Below are positions 35,294 to 44,822 of a stretch of 64,000 nucleotides of DNA, in pieces. A program made the translations under genes and the position numbers. Position 1 is the stretch's first letter. Each line of letters starts with the position of its first letter. The DNA lies in NCBI GenBank assembly GCA_017558505.1, contig JAFYUM010000006.1, forward strand, positions 310,001 to 374,000, in the 5' to 3' direction. Under the pieces are notes generated by a model that searched no databases, was not told where the DNA came from, and was given only the letters and a program-made list of their open reading frames with translations. The DNA comes from Ruminococcus sp. GTDB lineage: Bacteria; Bacillota; Clostridia; Oscillospirales; Ruminococcaceae.

Positions 35294-36256
35294 ATGGAAT
35301 GGACAGAGGTTAACATATATACCTCCGCCGAGGGAATTGAGCTGCTTTGTGCGAAGCTTATGGATATCGGCGTAAAAGGCTTTGTTATAAAGGATTCCGA
35401 GGATTTCAAGGAGTTTCTTGACAACAAGAACGGTCAGTGGGATTATATCGACGACGATCTTATGGGGCTTGCGGACTGCGAGACCTGCGTTACGGTATAT
35501 CTCCCCGGAAACGAGCAGGGAGCAGATATGCTTATGTCGGTTAAATCAATGCTTGCTGATATGAAGTCAGCTGATACAGATAATATCTACGGCAGACTTG
35601 AAGCGGAGCTTTCCGATATTCGTGAGGAGGACTGGGCAAATAACTGGAAGCAGTATTTTAAGCCCTTTACAGTAGGCGAAAAGCTTGCAGTAAAACCCTC
35701 ATGGGAGGAGTATTCCGACGACAGCAGAATTATTCTTGAAATTGATCCGGCTTCAAGCTTTGGTACAGGACAGCACCATACTACAAGGCTGTGTCTTGAG
35801 ATCATTGAAAAATCTGTGAATAAAGGTGATAAAGTTCTTGACCTTGGCTGCGGAAGCGGTATACTTTCAATTGCTGCCATACTTATGGGAGCTGAAAATG
35901 CCGTTGCTGTTGATATCGAGGAAAACGCAGCAGCTACTGCAATGGAAAATGCGGAGAAGAACAACATCACCGCAGAAAAGTATAAGACTTACTTCGGAAA
36001 CATTCTTTCCGATGCGGCGCTTGCTGATGAAATCGACGGAAAGTATGATATGATTACAGCAAATATAGTTGCTGATGTGCTTATTGCTATGAAGGATTTC
36101 TTTGTCCGCTATATTAAAAAAGGCGGTACGCTCATTATTTCGGGTATAATCGAGGAGCGTATGGATGAAGTCCTCACAGCTGTTGAAAGTGTTGGATTCA
36201 TAAGAAAACAGGTCAGCGTTAAGGAAGGCTGGGCGGCTGCGGAGTATACAATATAA
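35294..36256 (+). CDS. prmA: Ribosomal protein L11 methyltransferase
   Basis: 320 residues. N-terminal substrate domain (about 1-90), then the SAM fold with SSFGTGQHHTTRLCLE, VLDLGCGSGILSIAA and ITANIVADVLI. Trimethylates L11. AGGAGG precedes the ATG, 15 bases after the peptidase gene. Confidence 0.96.
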   Translation: MEWTEVNIYTSAEGIELLCAKLMDIGVKGFVIKDSEDFKEFLDNKNGQWDYIDDDLMGLADCETCVTVYLPGNEQGADMLMSVKSMLADMKSADTDNIYGRLEAELSDIREEDWANNWKQYFKPFTVGEKLAVKPSWEEYSDDSRIILEIDPASSFGTGQHHTTRLCLEIIEKSVNKGDKVLDLGCGSGILSIAAILMGAENAVAVDIEENAAATAMENAEKNNITAEKYKTYFGNILSDAALADEIDGKYDMITANIVADVLIAMKDFFVRYIKKGGTLIISGIIEERMDEVLTAVESVGFIRKQVSVKEGWAAAEYTI

Positions 36257-36395
36257 GCCGCAGAAACGGGATAAAATCCCATAATTAAGGTGAAAACGGC
36301 AAGCCGATGGCGTTCCGTTTTGATACTTCCGCAATATAGGCAGGCACTGTACGATTGCGGGGGCAATATATATATTGACAAGGAGAATGATTAAA
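36257..36395 (+). other. Intergenic region with three consecutive hairpins
   Basis: Stems GGGAT/ATCCC (36268-36280), AAAACGG/CCGTTTT (36293-36321) and CCGCAAT/ATTGCGG (36329-36360) lie between prmA and the next gene. No canonical promoter was seen. It may be an end-of-operon terminator plus a 5' leader. Confidence 0.45.
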
Positions 36396-37607
36396 GTGGC
36401 ATTATTCAAGAAGAAAAATCAGACAGAGGAAAAGAAAACAACAGGTGCTGAAAATACAAACGAATCAGCATATTATAAAGAGCTTGTACTGGCGGCTCTC
36501 GATAAGAAACTTGAAAAGGGAAATCTCTATGACGGATGTATTATCATGCCAAGGGGTTATACTGTAGATGTAAAAGTAGGCAAGGTTGATGACAAGGGCG
36601 AGGTTAAGCTTCTTCAGGCTATGTTTGTCATTACGCATGATGATTTTGATGAGCCTCTTATGGATCCTGTTGACGCACAGGGCAAGACATTCGAGGAAGC
36701 TGCAAAAATGGCTGTGGATATATTCTACGGCGGAATCTGGCATCCACTTGAGCAGGCTATGCAGAAGAAAAATCCTATGACAGTTCCCGCAGGTTATCTT
36801 GGTCAGCGCTATCAGTTTGATATGTATGCACAGTCAATCGTAAGAATCGGTGCTGCTGAAAAGGGACAGCCCGTTATGCTTATCAATTTCATTCTCAATG
36901 AAATGCCAAAGTATCTCGGTTCAAAGAAGTTCTACTGGCTTAGAATATATCTTGCGAAGCACAAGGACAGACAGATTATTGAGGTAAGAATCAATGGCTC
37001 TATTTGTTTCGAGCTTTCAAAGTTCTTTAACGAATATGTTGAGTCATGGGACGCTGAAAATACATTCATGTGCGAAAAACAGTGTGTTATATTTGTACAG
37101 CAGGGCGAGGATATGTGTCCTTTCACAAAGCAGAATGTTGTTGAGGCTGCAAGCTATGTAATCGGAAAGCTTGCAACGATCAGTAGTCAGGAAGAATATA
37201 CAGCTATGATAGATGAAGTGGAGAAAATTGCAGGCGACAAGGATCTTGCTTCTGAAATCAGAATTTTCGTTCCCGAGATTATGGCAAAGCTTACACTCGG
37301 CTATCAGGAGGGCGACAGCCTGTTCCTTATAGATGGCGAGAACAATATAGAGTTCAAGAAAACACAGCTCCGCTCATATTTCTATATTCAGCAGACTGTT
37401 ATCGAATATCTCAGCAAGCAGCCTCCGCAGGAGCACGTACAGAATATCGTAAGAGGCAGTGTTGCATACAGAGAGTTGAGAAAGCTTGTTGTTGCTGCTA
37501 ATGAAAAGGCAGAGCAGGAAGGTACAACTTCAAATCTCAAGCCTCAGGATATGTATGTTCCCGGCACAGCTTATAAAGTTACAGCTGAAGGCTATAAGGC
37601 TTGGTAA
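36396..37607 (+). CDS. Unknown 403-residue protein
   Basis: AAGGAG at 36380-36385 is too close to the ATG at 36387, so the GTG at 36396 (MALFKKKNQTEEKK, ten-base spacing) is the better start. Soluble; a charged N-terminus to about 25, then mixed alpha/beta with GCIIMPRGYTVDVKVGKVDDKG, FYGGIWHPLEQAM and FILNEMPKYLGSKKFYWLRIYL. No catalytic motif or family recognised; it vaguely recalls DUF6348-like proteins. Codon use is like the ribosomal genes nearby, suggesting good expression. Confidence 0.7.
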   Translation: MALFKKKNQTEEKKTTGAENTNESAYYKELVLAALDKKLEKGNLYDGCIIMPRGYTVDVKVGKVDDKGEVKLLQAMFVITHDDFDEPLMDPVDAQGKTFEEAAKMAVDIFYGGIWHPLEQAMQKKNPMTVPAGYLGQRYQFDMYAQSIVRIGAAEKGQPVMLINFILNEMPKYLGSKKFYWLRIYLAKHKDRQIIEVRINGSICFELSKFFNEYVESWDAENTFMCEKQCVIFVQQGEDMCPFTKQNVVEAASYVIGKLATISSQEEYTAMIDEVEKIAGDKDLASEIRIFVPEIMAKLTLGYQEGDSLFLIDGENNIEFKKTQLRSYFYIQQTVIEYLSKQPPQEHVQNIVRGSVAYRELRKLVVAANEKAEQEGTTSNLKPQDMYVPGTAYKVTAEGYKAW

Positions 37608-37627
37608 ATATTGGTTCAGGATTTATG

Positions 37628-37658
37628 TGCCGCACTTTTTATAAAGTGCGGCATTTCT
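37628..37658 (+). terminator. Terminator of the 403-residue protein gene
   Basis: TGCCGCACTTT (37628-37638) pairs perfectly with AAAGTGCGGCA (37643-37653), followed by TTTCTCT. Confidence 0.85.
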
Positions 37659-37680
37659 CTGAAAAAATCTTAAAAAACCC

Positions 37681-37709
37681 TTGACAAATCGGGAAGAATG
37701 TGCTAAAAT
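37681..37709 (+). promoter_or_regulatory. Promoter of rplU-prp-rpmA
   Basis: TTGACA (37681-37686), 17-bp spacer ending TGC, TAAAAT (37704-37709). Confidence 0.88.
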
Positions 37710-37715
37710 AGTATA

Positions 37716-37790
37716 TGCCGCATACTGACAGGCTTTAAAGTTGTGCAAACACGCCTGTGGTAGCGAGTTTTATGAGAAGGCAGGTGCCAG
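37716..37790 (+). ncRNA. L21 leader
   Basis: The leader with CCGCATACTGACAGGC, TTGTGCAAACACGCC and TGTGGTAGCGAG before AAGGCAGGTG matches the Firmicutes L21_leader class placed ahead of rplU-prp-rpmA. Presumed autoregulation by L21. Assignment from memory of the Rfam consensus. Confidence 0.85.
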
Positions 37791-37792
37791 AA

Positions 37793-38104
37793 ATGTACGC
37801 AGTTATTGAAACAGGCGGAAAGCAGTATCAGGTAAACGAGGGTGATATCATCTTCATCGAAAAGCTCGCAGTAGAAGCTGACGAGACAGTTACTTTCGAT
37901 AAGATCGTTGCTCTTGGTTCAGAAGACGGTATCAAGGTAGGTGCTCCCTATGTTGATGGCGCAGCTGTTGAAGCTAAGGTTCTTAAGAACGGCAAGGCTA
38001 AGAAGATCACAGTTTTCACTTACAAGCCCAAGAAGGGTGAAAAGAAGAAGCAGGGTCACAGACAGCCTTACACACAGGTTAAGATTGAAGCAATCAAGGC
38101 TTAA
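37793..38104 (+). CDS. rplU: 50S ribosomal protein L21
   Basis: 103 residues from ATG 37793 ([14 protein letters not shown]), the family start; an upstream in-frame ATG lies within the leader. Signatures [15 protein letters not shown] and [15 protein letters not shown]. First of the classical rplU-prp-rpmA cluster. Confidence 0.98.
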   Translation: MYAVIETGGKQYQVNEGDIIFIEKLAVEADETVTFDKIVALGSEDGIKVGAPYVDGAAVEAKVLKNGKAKKITVFTYKPKKGEKKKQGHRQPYTQVKIEAIKA

Positions 38105-38106
38105 TC

Positions 38107-38418
38107 ATGATTCGTGCAGAGTTTTACGACTCACAAGGACTTCTGAATGGTTTTAGTATAAGCGGTCATGCAGGCTATGCTGATAAGGGACAGGATATAG
38201 TATGTGCTTCTGTTTCTTCAGCAGTTCAGCTTATTGTAAATCTGCTGAATGAATTTGACTGTGAACCGAAATTGAATGTTGGCGAAAATATTATTGAATG
38301 CCGGACAACCGCTTCAATAAATACAGCTTCCGCTATGCTGGAGCAGCTTAAATTTCATTTTGAAGCTATTCTTGAAGAATTTCCAAAAACAATTAAAATC
38401 ACTATCTCGGAGGTGTAA
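38107..38418 (+). CDS. prp: Ribosomal-processing cysteine protease Prp
   Basis: 103 residues. Catalytic His in [10 protein letters not shown] and Cys in [12 protein letters not shown]. In Firmicutes Prp removes the N-terminal extension of L27. It lies 2 bases after rplU and 2 before rpmA, and the L27 here carries the matching extension. Confidence 0.94.
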   Translation: MIRAEFYDSQGLLNGFSISGHAGYADKGQDIVCASVSSAVQLIVNLLNEFDCEPKLNVGENIIECRTTASINTASAMLEQLKFHFEAILEEFPKTIKITISEV

Positions 38419-38420
38419 GT

Positions 38421-38702
38421 ATGTTTAAGATTAGTATGCAGTTCTTCGCTCATAAAAAGGGTGTTGGTTCTACAAAGAACGGCCGTGACTCTGAGTCCAA
38501 GAGACTTGGTGTAAAGCGTGCTGACGGACAGTTCGTTAAGGCTGGTAATATCCTCGTTCGCCAGAGAGGTACACATATTCATCCCGGCGTTGGCGTAGGT
38601 ATTGGTTCTGACGATACAATCTTCGCTACAGTTAGCGGTAGAGTAAAGTTCGAGCGTCTTGGCAAGGACCGTAAGAAGGTTTCTGTTTACGCAGAGCAGT
38701 AA
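38421..38702 (+). CDS. rpmA: 50S ribosomal protein L27 with Prp-cleaved extension
   Basis: 93 residues. The N-terminus [14 protein letters not shown] carries the QFFA/HKK Prp site; cleavage exposes the mature [12 protein letters not shown] end that reaches the peptidyl-transferase centre. The remainder ([21 protein letters not shown]) is standard L27. Confidence 0.98.
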   Translation: MFKISMQFFAHKKGVGSTKNGRDSESKRLGVKRADGQFVKAGNILVRQRGTHIHPGVGVGIGSDDTIFATVSGRVKFERLGKDRKKVSVYAEQ

Positions 38703-38720
38703 TCATTTTTGATTGCTTAT

Positions 38721-38748
38721 AAATCCCGAGCTTTTGCTTGGGATTTTT
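38721..38748 (+). terminator. Terminator after rpmA
   Basis: AAATCCCGAGC/GCTTGGGATTT (one wobble) with a four-T loop and trailing T run. Confidence 0.85.
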
Positions 38749-38811
38749 CATTAATGAAATTAAAGACAGTTAGTGCAACTGTTATGTTTCTTCCGATTTT
38801 CAAGGAGGTAA

Positions 38812-40091
<1,280 letters not shown>

Positions 40092-40092
<1 letters not shown>

Positions 40093-40508
40093 TGAGGGAA
40101 CGTATGACTGAACGTGATGTGAATATGTACAGTCCCCTTACCCTTGCATTTTTAGGGGACAGCGTATACGATACCCTTGTAAGGGAAAAGCTGTTGAGAA
40201 GTGCGAATATGCCCGCTTCAAAGCTTCACTCCGCAAAGATTAAGCTTGTATGTGCGGAATTTCAGTCGAAGGCTTATGATAAAATATCAGAAGTGCTGAC
40301 TGAAAAGGAGTTGGCAGTTCTGAAAAGAGGCAGAAATGCCACGGGAAATAACGTCCCAAAACACGCAGAGGCGGCGGAATACCGCAGAGCAACTGCTGTT
40401 GAATGTCTTTTTGGATATTTATACCTGCTGGAAAATAATGTGCGGATAGCAGAGTTGTTCGACGTTGCTATGCAGGGAATTGAAATAGATGAAATAATCG
40501 GTAACTGA
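40092..40508 (+). CDS. mrnC: Mini-ribonuclease III
   Basis: 138 residues. RNase III catalytic domain without a dsRNA-binding domain: LTLAFLGDSVYDTLVRE, KRGRNATGNNVPKHA and YRRATAVECLFGYLYL. Matures the 23S rRNA 3'/5' ends. An internal ATG at 40104 is an alternative start. Coupled to obgE. Confidence 0.93.
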
Positions 40509-40535
40509 TACCGGGAGATAAAGGAGAGCTGAAAA

Positions 40536-41270
40536 ATGTCAGGTCATTCAAAATGGAATAATATCAAGCGTAAGAAAGAAGCTACCGACGCTGCAAAGGG
40601 TAAAATCTTTACAAAAATCGGCAGAGAAATTACTGTTGTTGTAAGAGAGGGTGGCCCTGACCCGAACAATAACAGCAAGCTCCGTGACCTTATCGCTAAG
40701 GCAAAGGCAAACAACGTGCCTAACGATAACATTGAGCGAGTTATCAAGAAAGCAGCTGGCGGTGAGGATAAGAACAACTACGAAAATATGGTATACGAGG
40801 GCTATGGTCCAAACGGCGTTGCAGTAATCGTTGAGTGCCTTACCGATAACAAGAACCGTACAGCAGGCGATGTCCGCCACTATTTCGATAAATTCGGCGG
40901 AAACCTCGGAACAACAGGTTGTGTATCCTTTATGTTCACAACAAAGGGCATTGTTATTCTTGAAAATAACGGTCTTGACGAGGATGCAGTTATGGAAGAT
41001 GTATTTGAGTGCGGCGGTGATGATTTCGATATTACAGAGGAAACAGTTGAAATCGAGTGTGCTCCCGAAGCTCTCCACGAGGTGAGAGAGGGACTTACAG
41101 CAAAGGGTTACAACGTACTTTCCGCTGAAACAGACCGTATTCCTGCAAATTATACAGCGCTTACAGATGAGGAGCATATCAAGAAGATGAATCTTCTCCT
41201 TGAACATCTTGAAGATAATGACGATGTTCAGAATGTTTACCACAACTGGGAGATGCCTGAGGAAGACTGA
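40536..41270 (+). CDS. yebC: YebC/PmpR-family protein
   Basis: 244 residues. N-terminal SGHSKWNNIKRKKEATDAAKGK and VYEGYGPNGVAVIVECLTDNKNRT are diagnostic. Family members are described as transcriptional regulators and more recently as translation factors easing stalls. AGGAGA precedes the ATG. Confidence 0.95.
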   Translation: MSGHSKWNNIKRKKEATDAAKGKIFTKIGREITVVVREGGPDPNNNSKLRDLIAKAKANNVPNDNIERVIKKAAGGEDKNNYENMVYEGYGPNGVAVIVECLTDNKNRTAGDVRHYFDKFGGNLGTTGCVSFMFTTKGIVILENNGLDEDAVMEDVFECGGDDFDITEETVEIECAPEALHEVREGLTAKGYNVLSAETDRIPANYTALTDEEHIKKMNLLLEHLEDNDDVQNVYHNWEMPEED

Positions 41271-41330
41271 TTACAGGTTAAAGGCGGACATTGCATTTTG
41301 CTTTGTCCGCTTGTTTTGTTGAGGTGAACT

Positions 41331-41885
41331 ATGGCTATTACTCTTGAAAAATTTACGAAATCAGATAATAAACTGCTGAAAAAACTCTATATATCGGCTT
41401 TTCCCTTTGAAGAACGCTGTCCCTATTTCATAATGATGAACAGGGAAAAAAGAGGAAAATCCGAAATGCTTGTGGCAAGGAATAAGGGCGAATTTATCGG
41501 ATTTGCCTATATGGTATGCGACGAAAAGCTTGCATATATCTTTTATCTTGCCGTTGAGGAGAAAAAGCGTGGGCAGGGCTACGGCACGGAAATTATTGAT
41601 GCTCTCAAAGAAAAATACAGGGGCAGACGGCTTTTTCTTGCAAGGGAGCAGCTTGACAAATCCGCTGAAAACTATGAGCAGAGGGTTAACAGGCATAATT
41701 TTTATCTCAACTGTGGCTTTGAGGACTTGCCCTGCTGCATAAAAGAAGGCCCTGTTGTATATGATGTTATGGGTATCGGCGGAAATGTCACAGCCGAGGA
41801 ATACCACAGCTTAATTAAGGATTGGGCAGGCATTCTGCTGAAGATCGTTGATATGAAGATTGTTGAAAAGCAGGTGGAAGAATGA
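41331..41885 (+). CDS. GNAT N-acetyltransferase
   Basis: 184 residues. GNAT core with YIFYLAVEEKKRGQGYGTEIID (acetyl-CoA loop) and NRHNFYLNCGFED. Substrate unknown. It overlaps the following GNAT gene by 4 bases (ATGA); GAGGTG precedes the ATG. Confidence 0.85.
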   Translation: MAITLEKFTKSDNKLLKKLYISAFPFEERCPYFIMMNREKRGKSEMLVARNKGEFIGFAYMVCDEKLAYIFYLAVEEKKRGQGYGTEIIDALKEKYRGRRLFLAREQLDKSAENYEQRVNRHNFYLNCGFEDLPCCIKEGPVVYDVMGIGGNVTAEEYHSLIKDWAGILLKIVDMKIVEKQVEE

Positions 41886-42388
41886 GCGTTGAGATAACAA
41901 AGGTGAAATATTATCCCGAACTCCGCAGAATAGCGGCTATTGCCGATGAGATATGGCACGAGTGCTATGGGGAATTGCTGGGACAGGGGCAGGTTGACTA
42001 TATGGTGGAAAAGTTCCAGTCCATTGACGCAATGACGGAGCAGATTGAGTTTCAGAATTATAACTATCTTTCAGTATGTGAAAACGGGAAATTATGTGGA
42101 TATATCGGCATAAAACCCGAAGATTGCGACAGACTTTTCCTCAGTAAATTTTACCTGCACAAGGAATATCGTGGCAGGGGAATTGCAACCGCAATGATGA
42201 ATTATATTTTTGACGAAGCACGTAAAATCGGTAAAAAACGTGTATATCTCACGGTTAATAAGCACAATGACCATGCCATTGACGTATACAAGAAAATTGG
42301 TTTTGCAGCTGTTGATACTGTCGTTACTGACATCGGCGGCGGCTATGTTATGGATGACTTTATAATGGAGTATCAGATTAAGGAGTAA
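41882..42388 (+). CDS. GNAT N-acetyltransferase
   Basis: 168 residues. FLSKFYLHKEYRGRGIATAMMN and YLTVNKHNDHAIDVYKKIGF are the acetyl-CoA and C-terminal motifs. Overlaps the previous GNAT and lies two bases before mntP. Substrate unknown. Confidence 0.87.
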   Translation: MSVEITKVKYYPELRRIAAIADEIWHECYGELLGQGQVDYMVEKFQSIDAMTEQIEFQNYNYLSVCENGKLCGYIGIKPEDCDRLFLSKFYLHKEYRGRGIATAMMNYIFDEARKIGKKRVYLTVNKHNDHAIDVYKKIGFAAVDTVVTDIGGGYVMDDFIMEYQIKE

Positions 42389-42390
42389 AT

Positions 42391-42957
42391 ATGGGAATTA
42401 CAGAACTTTTGCTTTTATCTCTGGGACTTGCAATGGACGCATTTTCCGTGTCCGTGTGCAAGGGACTTAGCATGAAGAAAATCGACTATAAGGGAGCAGC
42501 AGTTACAGCATTATTTTTCGGTGTATTTCAGGGACTTATGCCCCTTATCGGCTATTTCCTCGGCAGCCGCTTTGAGAAATTCATAAGTACATACAGCCAT
42601 TGGATAGCTTTTATTCTCCTCGGTTTTATCGGCGGAAAAATGATATATGAGGTTATAAAGGGCGGTGATGAGGACAGCGTAAGCGGCGAATACAAGCTTG
42701 ATATAAAGGAGCTTTTTGTTCTTGCCATTGCCACAAGTATTGACGCTTTAGCGGTGGGAGTTATCTTTGCGGCACAAAAAACAAATCTTATCCTTTCAGT
42801 GTCGGTAATTGCTGCAATTACGTTTGTGGTATGCCTTGCAGGTGTTGTAATCGGCAACCGATTTGGCAGCAAATATCAGAAAAAGGCGGAGCTTGCAGGG
42901 GGAATTGTCCTTGTGATTATCGGTATAAAATTGCTTATTGGCGGCTTGGTGAAATAA
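42391..42957 (+). CDS. mntP: Manganese efflux pump MntP
   Basis: 188 residues, six helices. LGLAMDAFSVSVCKGLS and ATSIDALAVGVIFA carry the conserved membrane Asp residues of MntP/YebN. Exports Mn2+. No yybP-ykoY riboswitch precedes it; it sits inside an operon. Confidence 0.92.
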   Translation: MGITELLLLSLGLAMDAFSVSVCKGLSMKKIDYKGAAVTALFFGVFQGLMPLIGYFLGSRFEKFISTYSHWIAFILLGFIGGKMIYEVIKGGDEDSVSGEYKLDIKELFVLAIATSIDALAVGVIFAAQKTNLILSVSVIAAITFVVCLAGVVIGNRFGSKYQKKAELAGGIVLVIIGIKLLIGGLVK

Positions 42958-42958
42958 A

Positions 42959-43807
42959 TTGAAGAATAAAGAAAAAAAGAAAGATAACGGATTGAAGAAA
43001 CGACTTGTAATTTATGCTGTAATTGTTGTTGTTGGGCTGTTTTTCGGAAGTTGGCAGAACGGTATGCTGACAGTATCGGAATACACCTATAAATCTGACA
43101 AAATCTCCGAGGGCTTCACCATTGTTCAGATTTCCGACTTGCACAATAAAAACTACGGCAAAAAGCAAAGGCGGCTTATAGAAAAAATATCTGCCCTTGA
43201 ACCTGATATAATTGTAATTACGGGGGATATTGCTGATTCAAGTCATACCAATATTCCGAAGGCAATTGAATTTGCCGAGGAAGCTGCAAAAATCACGAAA
43301 ACTTACTATGTTTCAGGTAATCACGAACAGCGCTTCAGCAGGGAGGAATTTGATCAGCTGATGGATGGGCTGAAAGAGGCTGGAGTTGTCCGTCTTGTTG
43401 ATGATTGCCTTGATATTTCGTTAAATGGAGATAGCTTCAGATTGACAGGATTTGATGATTTATCATTGATTGATGTGGAAAATAACTGTCCGAAGCTTTC
43501 GGGGGATAAGCTGAACGTAGTGCTTGCCCACGAACCGCAGTATATAGAGGATTACAGCAAGCATGGGAATGTTGATCTTGTGCTGACAGGTCATGCCCAC
43601 GGTGGACAGTTCAGACTGCCTTTTATTGGCGCAGTTTTTGCCCCTGAACAAGGGTTTAATCCCGAATATACCGAGGGTATGCACCAAATGGGGGATACAT
43701 CAATGATAGTCAGCCGAGGACTGGGCAACAGTGCTTTTCCTCTGCGGTTATTCAATTATCCCGAAATTGTGAAGATTAATATAGAAAGCGAAAAGGCGGA
43801 CAAATAA
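42959..43807 (+). CDS. Membrane-anchored metallophosphoesterase
   Basis: 282 residues with a TTG start one base after mntP. One N-terminal anchor helix (about 14-32), then QISDLHNKNYG, TGDIAD, SGNHEQR and LTGHAHGGQFRLP, the five-block dinuclear metallophosphoesterase pattern of the YkuE type. Probably acts outside the membrane on a phosphoester such as a lipid precursor; substrate unknown. Confidence 0.9.
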   Translation: MKNKEKKKDNGLKKRLVIYAVIVVVGLFFGSWQNGMLTVSEYTYKSDKISEGFTIVQISDLHNKNYGKKQRRLIEKISALEPDIIVITGDIADSSHTNIPKAIEFAEEAAKITKTYYVSGNHEQRFSREEFDQLMDGLKEAGVVRLVDDCLDISLNGDSFRLTGFDDLSLIDVENNCPKLSGDKLNVVLAHEPQYIEDYSKHGNVDLVLTGHAHGGQFRLPFIGAVFAPEQGFNPEYTEGMHQMGDTSMIVSRGLGNSAFPLRLFNYPEIVKINIESEKADK

Positions 43808-43819
43808 TGTCCGCCTTTT
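43791..43819. terminator. Bidirectional terminator
   Basis: AAAAGGCGGACA (43791-43802) pairs perfectly with TGTCCGCCTTTT (43808-43819). The phosphoesterase stop lies in the loop; the converging SGNH gene ends right after. Confidence 0.88.
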
Positions 43820-44713
43820 TTACTGTACTGGTGTTTCTGGTGTCGCAGGTGCAGTAGTTGTTGCCTGTTCAGTAGATGTATCTGTAGCTACTGTTTTTTG
43901 ACAAAGCCATTCGCACCACTGCTTGTAATAAGCCGCCAAAGGGTGAACGCCATCAGAAGTGTATGCCGCTGTAAGACAGCCGTTCTCATCATCGTAGAGC
44001 TCGTTTATATCAATATAGAATACTTTTTTATTATCCGCAAGCTCTGCAAAAAGGCTGTTTAGATAATTGATATTTGCGTTGTTGATAATGTTTGTTTCAG
44101 ATGCGGCTGAAACATGAAGATTTGCCTGTATATAGATAATTGCGTCAGGCTGATGAGTTTTGAGACGCTCGATGATTGCTCTGTATTTTGTAAGGGTATA
44201 CTGGAAATCGTTTCCTACCTCGTTGACGCCGAGCATAACATAAACTTTTCCGAATTTGTTGTTTTTGATAAGGTCATCAAAGCTTGCACCGTCAATAACC
44301 TCATTGTCTATATTGGAGGATGACATACCGATTGAACAGAAGAAACGGGAGTTTGTGAATATTCCGTATTCCTGAATTCCTACAGTACGTGAGTCACCGA
44401 TGAAAAGAGCGTCATTGAAATATGAAATATCGCTCTGACCGAAAACGGGTGCGGCATCAGCAGGGGGAATATTTTCCTGCGGCTGATTTTCGGTGGTATT
44501 GTTATTTCCGCTGTTTTCATTTGAAACGGAATCGCCGCCATTACTGATGTTTGTGCCTGTATTTGCTGAACTGCTTACTGTCGGTGGAGGAAGCTCCACT
44601 TGTTTTTTTGCTTCTGCACTTTCTTTCCAGATCTTGTGGAAGATGAAGGGCGATGCAATAAAGCAAGTAAAAATAAGCAGTATGGTATATAAATTCTGTT
44701 TGTATTTGTTCAT
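43820..44713 (-). CDS. Secreted/anchored SGNH (GDSL) hydrolase
   Basis: 297 residues; AAGGAG upstream favours ATG 44713 over 44752. One N-terminal helix (about 9-27), a Ser/Thr/Asn-rich linker (about 45-85), then the SGNH fold: FIGDSRTVG (Ser), MLGVNEVGND (Asn block) and SDGVHPLA (Asp, His). Pro/Thr-rich tail. With the MBOAT protein upstream it probably adds or removes acyl groups on a surface polysaccharide, as in AlgI/AlgX or PatA/PatB pairs. Confidence 0.88.
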   Translation of the reverse strand: MNKYKQNLYTILLIFTCFIASPFIFHKIWKESAEAKKQVELPPPTVSSSANTGTNISNGGDSVSNENSGNNNTTENQPQENIPPADAAPVFGQSDISYFNDALFIGDSRTVGIQEYGIFTNSRFFCSIGMSSSNIDNEVIDGASFDDLIKNNKFGKVYVMLGVNEVGNDFQYTLTKYRAIIERLKTHQPDAIIYIQANLHVSAASETNIINNANINYLNSLFAELADNKKVFYIDINELYDDENGCLTAAYTSDGVHPLAAYYKQWCEWLCQKTVATDTSTEQATTTAPATPETPVQ

Positions 44714-44822
44714 TTCCGATTTTTTCTCCTTTGATTCTGCGGAATATTCCAAAAGTCATTCCGCTGTTTTGTTCACACACATAATAATTTTATACGGATT
44801 TTTTTCTTTTTTTATCCGAATA

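Noticed and set aside
40548..41243. Minus-strand open frame antisense to yebC (231 codons).
   Set aside because: Composition is Cys/Val/Ile-rich without motif; yebC on the plus strand is unambiguous.
42340..42390. yybP-ykoY manganese riboswitch before mntP.
   Set aside because: mntP starts two bases after the preceding gene; no room for an RNA element.
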